This document shows positions 9,032-18,277 of a DNA stretch of 64,000 nucleotides, in pieces. Position 1 is the stretch's first letter. Each line of letters opens with the position of its first letter. Under the pieces are notes generated by a model, which saw nothing but the letters and a program-made list of their open reading frames with translations, made no database searches and had not been told where the DNA came from. Both the position numbers and the translations under genes were made by a program. This DNA comes from Candidatus Nitrotoga sp. AM1P (lineage in GTDB: Bacteria; Pseudomonadota; Gammaproteobacteria; Burkholderiales; Gallionellaceae), in NCBI RefSeq assembly GCF_013168275.1, contig NZ_AP019547.1:1860001-1924000 (forward strand), given 5' to 3'.

Positions 9032-9805
9032 CTATTTCAAATCTGCTTCCCAAGCATTGCCATATATTTTTCCGTTGCGTGACAAGATAAACATTTGGTA
9101 CATACTAATAAACCACATTATGGTTGCTGCAACACTGTAACCAAAGCCGCCAATCAGCGTGAGCCATGCAAAGTTGGGATTCCATTTTGTAAGCCACCAC
9201 GAGAAAACGTCTAAGATCAAAAAGACGAAGGGAATGGCAATGGCTGAAATCTTCAACCATTTCGGCACGCCTACCGCAAAGCTGAAAATAAATCCCACAA
9301 AAAAGAAAATGAAGCTGATCCCGCATAAATGGATGTGCGACGATCTGGTCAAAGTTTGAATGCTTGCGCCTTCGTCAATCTTGGCTACCTTTTTGGCCTC
9401 CTCATACTTGCTGAAATCAGCAATCCCCGGAATAGAACCATGGCACTGCACGCAATGTTGTTTAAAGGTATTCTTGAAATGTGGTTCCCATTCTGCCTCG
9501 GGTGCCCCGTTGCGAACCCATTTAATGATGTCGAGACGTGCTTCTGATGTCCCCATCTCTTTCATAGATCCATTGAGCTTGCTTTCCAGCATGCTCCCAC
9601 TTCGATTTCCATAATAGCTGTACACGATATCATCCAAGGAAAGCCCCGGCTTGCCGTCTGCCATGCCGTGTGTCAGCATGATCTGTAGACCAGCCATACA
9701 TAAGCCCAGCCCAATCGCGAGCAGATAACCGGAAAAAAGCACTTTGACGGGTGTCGGCAGATTAGGTAGATTTAACCAAGCAAAATCAGGGGATATTGGC
9801 TTCAA
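9032..9805 (-). CDS. Membrane protein with a c-type haem motif
   Basis: A 257-residue protein: one N-terminal membrane helix (about 20-43), a roughly 110-residue extracytoplasmic loop with a single CVQCH haem-attachment motif (118-122), then three membrane helices (about 159-180, 185-204, 213-237). The third region begins SSHIHLCG, giving two His near the membrane face. This points to an electron-transfer membrane cytochrome; the redox partner is not known. The start is TTG at 9805 with a good AGAGGT site six bases before it. No other respiratory genes are adjacent. Confidence 0.72.
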   Translation of the reverse strand: MKPISPDFAWLNLPNLPTPVKVLFSGYLLAIGLGLCMAGLQIMLTHGMADGKPGLSLDDIVYSYYGNRSGSMLESKLNGSMKEMGTSEARLDIIKWVRNGAPEAEWEPHFKNTFKQHCVQCHGSIPGIADFSKYEEAKKVAKIDEGASIQTLTRSSHIHLCGISFIFFFVGFIFSFAVGVPKWLKISAIAIPFVFLILDVFSWWLTKWNPNFAWLTLIGGFGYSVAATIMWFISMYQMFILSRNGKIYGNAWEADLK

Positions 9806-10196
9806 TTTATTACCTCTTTTCTTTCTTTTTTAAACGGAAAAGAAAAATAGATACTTAACTTCTATCGATCAACCTGCTATTACCCGCAATCCTTGATCTT
9901 TACTTTATCTGTTGAAACGCGTGTAAATCTGTACGAGTTTAGTATTAAATTTCATCACTAGATCCCATTGATTCGCGCGCGTTGAGAGGCACGCCGGAAC
10001 GATGTGAGGCTTGTACTATCTAGCACAAACGAAACACCACGGAGGATTATCCGACTCAAACGTGCTTATGTTTTGTTTCTGATAGCTTGAGCAAACGCTC
10101 ACTAAGCCACACCCGTATGAAGTGAATTGAATCTTGCTCCCACAGGATAAAACCCGCTGGCTAATTCTATTCTGAGTGGTCCTGCTATAGGTGCCA

Positions 10197-10229
10197 GTCT
10201 TGCAATACTTTAATACTATATTGCAAGAC
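10197..10229. repeat. Perfect 11-bp inverted repeat
   Basis: Arms GTCTTGCAATA (10197-10207) and TATTGCAAGAC (10219-10229) are perfectly complementary with an 11-base loop. There is no T-run, so it is not an obvious terminator. It lies 29 bases from the recognisable end of the istB relic and could be a leftover IS end. Confidence 0.6.
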
Positions 10230-10257
10230 CTTACCCTGTTGCTGCTAGAACATTAGA

Positions 10258-10347
10258 CTTTGCGACGAACAAAAAGAATTGATCGGCTTGATCTCGACCG
10301 AACAGTAAGTAGCCAACTTTATCGATGATCAGCAAACGTGGTGTTAG
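10258..10347 (-). pseudogene. Fragment of an IS21-family helper ATPase (istB)
   Basis: About 30 codons on the minus strand read LTPRLLIIDKVGYLLFGRDQ then ADQFFLFVAK, which is the Walker B region of IstB-type ATPases (LLIIDE-GYLPF...QA..FF). The similarity stops abruptly on both sides, with no N-terminal P-loop and no C-terminus. It is a short relic of an IS21-type element. Expected Glu after Asp in Walker B is Lys here, consistent with decay. Confidence 0.72.
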
Positions 10348-10375
10348 TTGTGATGGACACCCGCTCTGCGGGTAG

Positions 10376-10765
10376 TTATTTCCTTTTCGGGCCAATGGTA
10401 CGGGTGGTGCATTTAAGACTTCGCCCTGACTCTCCTGCTTTGAAAATTTCATCCAGTTTAGAGATAATTTCTTCCGCATTGGCCTGTGAATTACCATGCT
10501 TGTTGGTTACAAAAAATACAGTACCTTCATCAAGCTTTTGCATAAAATAAGTGTCTCCAATAATACCTTTTTTCCGGTAGCCATTCATTGTAATCGCTAT
10601 TTTTGGGTATAACTTGAGAAAATCTGCCCCGGGCGATTTGTTGGGATTGTCACTTTCACATATTACCAAAGTGTTCGTCCCAACCATATCTTTTATATCT
10701 GCAAATGCTGGAGATACAAAAAAAACAGATAACAAAATGAATACAAAACTCTTTACTTTTCTCAT
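10376..10765 (-). CDS. Secreted protein of unknown function
   Basis: A 129-residue protein with a clear signal peptide (MRKVKSFVFILLSVFF then SPAFA) and a small mature domain with two cysteines that could form a disulphide (CESDNP and LKCTT). A GGAAAAAAATC ribosome-binding site precedes the ATG. I do not recognise the family. The istB relic begins 29 bases beyond its stop, so the true C-terminus could have been altered by an insertion. Confidence 0.6.
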   Translation of the reverse strand: MRKVKSFVFILLSVFFVSPAFADIKDMVGTNTLVICESDNPNKSPGADFLKLYPKIAITMNGYRKKGIIGDTYFMQKLDEGTVFFVTNKHGNSQANAEEIISKLDEIFKAGESGRSLKCTTRTIGPKRK

Positions 10766-11454
10766 GATTTTTTTCCTATAGTATTATTGAATCAAGTTTG
10801 TGAATATACAATATAGATTTTTATGTAACAAGAGCATTAGAATACATCAAGGTGTAAATGGCAATAAATTTTAGACATGATTCAAAACCACTTGATTTTG
10901 GGTAACATTTGAGCACAAGCTTAACCTGCCAAAGTGCAGGGCACAACTTCTATTTCAACATTTTCGAAAGCGCTAATTTTTAATTAAGCAGCGCGCTTAA
11001 ATTGTGTATAACACCCAGCCTCTCAAGCCAAGTATTAGGGAAAATAAAAGCTCCTTTTTCAGGAGCATTGAATGTACTGAAAGCTGGCTCGCCTGTCAAA
11101 CACTGTGTAATCGATCGAAAATGACTATATTCCGGTTCAGTCAACACAAAAAGTGAAATATTTTGCCACATTTTGACGCTTCAGGCGGAAGACGCCCAAG
11201 GGCAAAGGTTAGCAAAGAGCAACGGAGTCAAGTCTCTCAATCATACATTTTTTAGCGAAGTTTTATGGAGCACTCTGCTGACAGTGTAAGAACAAGTTAC
11301 TTAATTAATAAAAAATTTACAGACATCTTCTACTGCATTCGTCAATTAGACATCCTTGCTTGTATTTAATGATCCAGGGGCTTGCCCCGTTTCTCGTTAC
11401 TTCCTTTTGACTCGTTACTTCCGTTCAGCAGATGATTTCGGATGCGACACATGA
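10766..11454. other. Intergenic region, no supported gene
   Basis: About 690 AT-rich bases. A 63-codon minus-strand frame at 10980-11171 has no good ribosome-binding site or family resemblance and is not called. Near the thiC end there is a short GGGGC-TT-GCCCC hairpin (about 11377-11389) and a direct repeat CTCGTTACTTCC at 11393-11404 and 11411-11422. Neither has a T-run of a standard terminator. Confidence 0.45.
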
Positions 11455-13401
<1,947 letters not shown>

Positions 13402-13409
13402 TCAGTAAC

Positions 13410-13502
13410 AACTGACGCTTCCCTACGACGGCATTATCCGTACAGGTTCAAAGGGTATTTCTCACCTCGTCGCATTAATGACGAGGACCCCTACGCAAGC
13501 AA
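13410..13502 (-). promoter_or_regulatory. TPP (thi-box) riboswitch
   Basis: The minus strand has the hallmark order of a thiamine diphosphate aptamer: GGGGTCC, a P3 hairpin CCTCGTC/GACGAGG, TGAGAAATACCCTTTGAACC, then GGATAATGCC and CGTAGGGAAGC. It lies about 42 bases upstream of the thiC start, so thiamine diphosphate should repress thiC. The exact ends of the P1 stem are approximate. Confidence 0.95.
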
Positions 13503-13587
13503 ACAAATTACTGTAAATGAGAAGGGAAAGCAAGCATGTACTACTTTCGATACCCAAAGGGTCGCAAGTGGGGATGTCGTTAATAGT

Positions 13588-14520
13588 TTATGCAACAAGC
13601 TGGGCGATCAGCGCCACGTCAGCGACACCGGTCATCGGCAGGCCATGAGTAGTCTGGTATTCTTTAATGAGTTGCTGTGAGGTTTGACCGAATATTCCAT
13701 CCGCTTTAATGTCCACACCGCAATCCGACAGTCCAAGCTGGAGAAGGCGCACATCCAGCCCGCGTTGCAGAGGTGATTGCAGAGCCAATGAACGCGTTCC
13801 CGGCTGCGGGCCATCGTAACAGCCGCGCGGAGTAGCTGACAGCGTTACGCTGGAAATTTCGTGACCGCGTACAACCAGTGGTAGCTCTAGCCCCCAGTAA
13901 CCCTGATCAATCAGGCGCTGAAAAGTATCCATACGATAGACAGTGGCGCGTAAATCGGCGCGCGTATTTTCAGCCAGCCAAGCACGACGAATGGCTATGT
14001 AAGCGGCAATCCATTTCTGCTCGTTGACACTGGAGATATCGCCGACCTGCTGTGTGGTGCGGGTGCGCATTAATTTCCATGAACCGTGTACAAAGCTATC
14101 GTAGACCACCGCCACGCCAAGCGGACTTTTAATCTTTAAGCGCTCTGCAGTTTGAGCGGCGGGCTGCCAATAGGTCTCATCAAAAAAGGTATCCTGCGTA
14201 TCGCGCATAACGTTATCGTCAGCACTGGCACGTAGCAGGTTGTGCAGCTTTAATTCTTTATCCAGCTTAAGGTCGCGTGCCACAAAACGCGGCAGGTATG
14301 ATGCTAAACGGGTGCCGAAGCGGGCACCCGAGTTCGCACAATAGCGCTGCATTAATTCATTTAAATTACCTGAGCCCAGTGTGGTCTGCGATCGGCCGAA
14401 TGTGAGATGTCCCGTGTCACCCGCAATCAGTGTCACTTGGCTGTAATCGCCTAGCACCTCGCCGGTCTCAAAAATATTTACAAGAGCCTCGGCGGTTTTC
14501 TTTTGGGTTGCTGTCAACAT
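13588..14520 (-). CDS. GH46 chitosanase-like enzyme with peptidoglycan-binding domain
   Basis: The first roughly 230 residues resemble family 46 chitosanases: IFETGEVLGDYSQVTLIAGD places the likely catalytic Glu18 and Asp35, followed by TGHLTFGRSQTTLGSGNL. The last 70 residues form a PG_binding_1 domain (LQSPLQRGLDVRLLQLGL... DGIFGQTSQQLIKEYQ). The enzyme would cleave beta-1,4 links in chitosan or a related amino-sugar polymer. No Sec signal peptide is visible at the start, which is odd for an extracellular glycosidase. The gene stands alone between thiC and ttcA. Confidence 0.85.
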   Translation of the reverse strand: MLTATQKKTAEALVNIFETGEVLGDYSQVTLIAGDTGHLTFGRSQTTLGSGNLNELMQRYCANSGARFGTRLASYLPRFVARDLKLDKELKLHNLLRASADDNVMRDTQDTFFDETYWQPAAQTAERLKIKSPLGVAVVYDSFVHGSWKLMRTRTTQQVGDISSVNEQKWIAAYIAIRRAWLAENTRADLRATVYRMDTFQRLIDQGYWGLELPLVVRGHEISSVTLSATPRGCYDGPQPGTRSLALQSPLQRGLDVRLLQLGLSDCGVDIKADGIFGQTSQQLIKEYQTTHGLPMTGVADVALIAQLVA

Positions 14521-14603
14521 TATCGTAACTCCGTAATTTTTGAGTTGATCTTCAACATTTTTTCAACCTGAATCCATGTATCCTAACTGGCGGTACTGAA
14601 TAC

Positions 14604-15461
14604 TTACCCATCAAATGCCACATCTCCTTCATCCACCATGTCTCCCACATTGATGCTCTTGAAGTCAAACAGCGTGCTGTCCATCAGGTGTGAGGGTTTC
14701 ACGTTTTGCATAGCGGTGAAGATGGACTGGCTGCGGCCGGGATACTGACGCTCCCACGCTATTAACATTTCCTTGATATTCTGGCGTTGCAGATTTTCCT
14801 GTGCACCGCACAGATTGCACGGGATGATGGGAAATTTCAGGGTGCGGGCAAAACTGGCAACGTCTTTCTCGGCACAATAAGCCAGTGGACGAATCACCAC
14901 GTGGCCGCCCTTATCCGTAACCAGCTTCGGTGGCATAGCCTTGAGTTTTCCGCCAAAAAATATATTCAGAAACAGCGTCTCTATCATGTCGTCGCGGTGG
15001 TGACCCAATGCGATCTTGTTCGCGCCCAGCTCTCCGGCCACACGATAGATGATGCCGCGACGTAAACGCGAGCAGAGTGAACAGGTAGTTTTGCCTTCCG
15101 GAATTTTCTCCTTGACTATGGAATAGGTGTCCTGGGTTTCAATGTGATACTCGATGCCAATGGATTTGAAATAGTCCGGCAGGATATGTTCCGGAAAACC
15201 CGGCTGCTTCTGATCCAGATTCATGGCAATCAGACGAAAATTAACCGGCGCGCGTTTTTGCAGCGTTAACAAAATTTCCAGCAGCGTGTATGAATCCTTA
15301 CCACCGGACATGCACACCATTATGGTGTCGCCTTCCTCGATCATGTTGAAGTCGCCGATAGCACGGCCAACTTGCTGTTCCAGTCGTCCGCGCAGACGGT
15401 TAAAATTGCTGGAGTGATGCTCAAAATGGATGGGGTGTGTAATTGCGTTCATATTGTTCAT
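14604..15461 (-). CDS. ttcA: tRNA 2-thiocytidine(32) synthetase TtcA
   Basis: A 285-residue tRNA-thiolating enzyme that modifies cytidine 32. It has the PP-loop SGGKDS (52-57) that adenylates the base, and the iron-sulphur cysteines C127, C130 and C218, at the spacing of the E. coli enzyme. The start at 15461 lies one base after the stop of the folM-like gene, implying cotranscription and translational coupling; the second ATG at 15452 is an alternative. Confidence 0.95.
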   Translation of the reverse strand: MNNMNAITHPIHFEHHSSNFNRLRGRLEQQVGRAIGDFNMIEEGDTIMVCMSGGKDSYTLLEILLTLQKRAPVNFRLIAMNLDQKQPGFPEHILPDYFKSIGIEYHIETQDTYSIVKEKIPEGKTTCSLCSRLRRGIIYRVAGELGANKIALGHHRDDMIETLFLNIFFGGKLKAMPPKLVTDKGGHVVIRPLAYCAEKDVASFARTLKFPIIPCNLCGAQENLQRQNIKEMLIAWERQYPGRSQSIFTAMQNVKPSHLMDSTLFDFKSINVGDMVDEGDVAFDG

Positions 15462-15462
15462 T

Positions 15463-16203
15463 TTAAAGGTTAATACTGCGTCCGCCATCCACCGCAATAA
15501 TTTGTCCGGTAATGTAGGGCGCATCATTTAATAAAAATTTCACGGTACGAGCAATGTCGTCCGGCTCGCCTTCACGCTTGAGCAAGGTGTGTGCGATGAT
15601 CTGCCTCCGCCGCGCCTCATCGCTCCATTCCGCGCTTTCAGGCCACACAATGACGCCGGGGGCAATAGCGTTAACGCGCACATATGGGGCCATTTCCTGC
15701 GCCAGAGCGCGTGTGAGCGCCGCCAACCCGCCCTTTGCTATGCTATACAACAGATAACCGGGCATGGGTCGTTCGGCATGAATGTCGACAATGTTGACAA
15801 TGACGCCGTGGTTGTGACGCAACTCCCTCGCTGCCGCTTGAGCGAGCAGGAGCGGGGCTTTCAGGTTGGTGCCAACCAGGTCATTCCAGTTTTGATCGTT
15901 AACATCGCCCAGTGACGTAGGAAAAAAACTGGAGGCGTTGTTAACCAGCGCATCCAACCGCCCAAAGTGACTGATAGTTACCTCTACCAGCCGGGACAGA
16001 GCTTGCGGGTCCAGCAGATCTGCTTGTATGTGCAGCACAGAGTCGGGACGCTCAGCTTGTAATTCTGACTGTAAAGCCAATGCATCCTGCGCAGAAGAAC
16101 GGTAGTGCAGCGCGATGTTCGCCCCCGCTGCGTGCAGCTTGCGACAGATCGCGGCCCCCACGCGCTTTGCGCCACCCGTCACTAATACCACTTTACCTTG
16201 CAT
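15463..16203 (-). CDS. FolM-like pteridine reductase (SDR)
   Basis: A 246-residue SDR with the [11 protein letters not shown] nucleotide-binding motif (9-19), NNAS (88-91), Tyr153 and Lys157. Asp140 stands where classical SDRs have the catalytic Ser, as in pteridine reductases and dihydromonapterin reductase FolM. It probably reduces dihydropterins with NADPH. Start 16203 has a GGAGAGCGCC site; an upstream in-frame ATG at 16260 lacks one. Divergent from the MidA-type gene and upstream of ttcA. Confidence 0.82.
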   Translation of the reverse strand: MQGKVVLVTGGAKRVGAAICRKLHAAGANIALHYRSSAQDALALQSELQAERPDSVLHIQADLLDPQALSRLVEVTISHFGRLDALVNNASSFFPTSLGDVNDQNWNDLVGTNLKAPLLLAQAAARELRHNHGVIVNIVDIHAERPMPGYLLYSIAKGGLAALTRALAQEMAPYVRVNAIAPGVIVWPESAEWSDEARRRQIIAHTLLKREGEPDDIARTVKFLLNDAPYITGQIIAVDGGRSINL

Positions 16204-16258
16204 GGCGCTCTCCACTAAACTTACGGCTTGTAATTTAACACATCCCCATCGCTCAATC

Positions 16259-17410
16259 ATGTCCTCACTGCCCTTGCCATCCCCCGAAGCTCAGGCGCAC
16301 AGCGATCAATTACGTGATCTGATTCATCAGGACATCATGCGGCAAGGAGGATGGATCCCATTTTCGCGTTTTATGGAGTTAGCGTTATATGCGCCGGGAA
16401 TGGGCTATTACAGTGCCGGGGCACGCAAGTTTGGCGCAGCCGGAGATTTTGTCACTGCACCGGAAATTTCTTCGTTATTTGGTCGAACATTGGCGCGACA
16501 ATTAGTTGAAATTATGGCGCAAAGTACTTCGCATATTATCGAACTCGGCGCGGGTAGCGGCCAGCTGGCTGTTGATATATTAAGCGAGCTGGAACGGCAG
16601 AATAGTCTGCCCGAACGTTACGACATCCTGGAAGTCAGTGCCGACTTGCGCGAGCGGCAACAAGCATTGCTGCAAGCACGCTTGCCCCATTTAATTAACC
16701 GGGTGCATTGGCTCGATGCACCCCCGGACAGCATTTCTGGAGTACTTATTGCCAACGAAGTATTAGATGCATTACCCGTACATTTGGTGCGTTGGACTGA
16801 TGCGAATATTGTTGAACGTGGCGTGACAAGCAAAGGGAAAAACTTTGTATGGCAAGAACGTCTGCCGGAAAACTCCGTGTTACTGAAGATTGCCCAACAG
16901 ATCAAGGTACCTGATGACACGCTCAGTGACGTGTCACTTGCCGTACGTGGCTTGGTCAGCAGCCTGAGCGAGCGCTTGCATCAAGGAGTGCTGCTATTTA
17001 TTGATTATGGTTTTGGCGCGCGCGAGTATTACCATCCACAGCGCACACAAGGCACTCTCATGTGCCACTACCGCCATCATGCACATGACGATCCGTTCTT
17101 CCTGCCCGGCTTGCAGGACATTACCGCGCATGTCGATTTTACTGCCGTAGCGGAAGTGGCCATTGATGCAGGATTGCACCTGTATGGTTATACAACGCAA
17201 GCCTATTTCCTGATTAACAGCGGCATCACGGACTTATTAGCAGAAATCGATTCTGAAAATACTCGCGACTATTTTCCGCTCTCTGCACAACTGCAAAAAC
17301 TAACTAGCCCTACTGAAATGGGTGAGCTATTTAAAATAATTGCTCTGGGCAAGGGAGTGGATATGCCTTTGTGTGGCTTTGTGTCGGGTGATAAGTCACG
17401 TTTATTATAA
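16259..17410 (+). CDS. SAM-dependent methyltransferase, MidA/NDUFAF7 family
   Basis: A 383-residue protein of the COG1565 family: FSRFMELALYAPGMGYYS at the start, GDFVTAPEISSLFGRTLARQ, then IELGAGSGQLA as the SAM motif, and a NEVLDALPVH segment. The mitochondrial homologue methylates an arginine of complex I subunit NDUFS2; bacterial substrates are less known. Start 16259 is preferred over a much earlier in-frame ATG that overlaps the divergent reductase gene. Confidence 0.9.
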   Translation: MSSLPLPSPEAQAHSDQLRDLIHQDIMRQGGWIPFSRFMELALYAPGMGYYSAGARKFGAAGDFVTAPEISSLFGRTLARQLVEIMAQSTSHIIELGAGSGQLAVDILSELERQNSLPERYDILEVSADLRERQQALLQARLPHLINRVHWLDAPPDSISGVLIANEVLDALPVHLVRWTDANIVERGVTSKGKNFVWQERLPENSVLLKIAQQIKVPDDTLSDVSLAVRGLVSSLSERLHQGVLLFIDYGFGAREYYHPQRTQGTLMCHYRHHAHDDPFFLPGLQDITAHVDFTAVAEVAIDAGLHLYGYTTQAYFLINSGITDLLAEIDSENTRDYFPLSAQLQKLTSPTEMGELFKIIALGKGVDMPLCGFVSGDKSRLL

Positions 17411-17556
17411 AAATATTTATTAGATCGACTCGTCAATCGGATGTCGGACGATCAGCCAACGAGAGAAGTATTGTCTTGAATATTCAGAATCCTCATGTTT
17501 ATCACTCACTCTGACGTTGGCTCTATACTGCAACTAAATAATTCTTGTAAGGCACC

Positions 17557-18036
17557 ATGATGAAGTCACATTACCTGTTAGTTTTGCTGTGTACGGGTTA
17601 TATCGGCTGGGCACAGGCGGAAATATATAAAAAAGTCGATGCGGATGGGCATGTCACTTATTCCAGCACACCTACAAAAGGCTCCAAAAAACTTGATCTG
17701 GGACCACTGACTATCGTGCCGTCTCCTGCGCGTGCACGCAATAACGCTACCCCTCCCGATTTCTTTAAAGTAGATTCAGATACACAAAAAAATCGCGATA
17801 ACTTGCGTCACAAGATACTTGAAGAAGAATTGTCAACAGAGCAAAAGCTGGTCGAAGAAGCTCGTCAGAACCTGATAAATGGAAAAGAAAACTCAGAAAC
17901 TCTCAAGAACAAAGACGGTAGGAGCTATCGAAATGATGCCAAATATGAAGAAAATATAAAAAGCTTGCAGGGGCAGGTAACATTACACGAGAAGAATGTT
18001 GAAGCGCTTAAAACTGAACTGCATAAACTCAGGTAA
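17557..18036 (+). CDS. Secreted DUF4124 protein with coiled coil
   Basis: A 159-residue protein: signal peptide (about 1-21, ending AQA), then the DUF4124 opening EIYKKVDADGHVTYSSTPTKG, then a charged, coiled-coil-like region (about 70-159) rich in Glu, Lys and Leu. DUF4124 proteins are common extracytoplasmic proteins of proteobacteria with no firm function. TTCTTGTAAGGCACC provides an AAGG site before the ATG. Confidence 0.82.
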   Translation: MMKSHYLLVLLCTGYIGWAQAEIYKKVDADGHVTYSSTPTKGSKKLDLGPLTIVPSPARARNNATPPDFFKVDSDTQKNRDNLRHKILEEELSTEQKLVEEARQNLINGKENSETLKNKDGRSYRNDAKYEENIKSLQGQVTLHEKNVEALKTELHKLR

Positions 18037-18277
18037 TGATCGTATACTTTTTTGGACAACTTTGCCGAAAAATTGCAAAAATGTCACATAAAAATAAATT
18101 CAGCTTATTCAGAACTTCAAACGTCCAGTTAAACATGCAAACAATTATATTCAATACCTTATTTAAAACAATGAAGCCTGCAAGGCACTGACTTTATTTA
18201 TCAACTCATTTATCTTCGAGTTCTGATTGCGAGACCGAGGATTGTTTTTGAGAAGCTGGTTCAACATAACGGACGAG

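Larger units (their letters stand above)
9806..10375. other. Intergenic region with IS remnant
   Basis: The 570 bases upstream of the haem protein contain no intact gene. The part at about 9960-10190 is higher in GC than its surroundings and may be older mobile DNA, but I recognise only the istB relic at 10258-10347 and the inverted repeat at 10197-10229, both listed separately. Confidence 0.5.

Noticed and set aside
10980..11171. 63-codon minus-strand frame
   Set aside because: No convincing ribosome-binding site or conserved pattern.
17454..17521. AGCCAACG ... CGTTGGCT inverted arms before the DUF4124 gene
   Set aside because: Arms are short and the loop is over 50 bases, so chance is likely.
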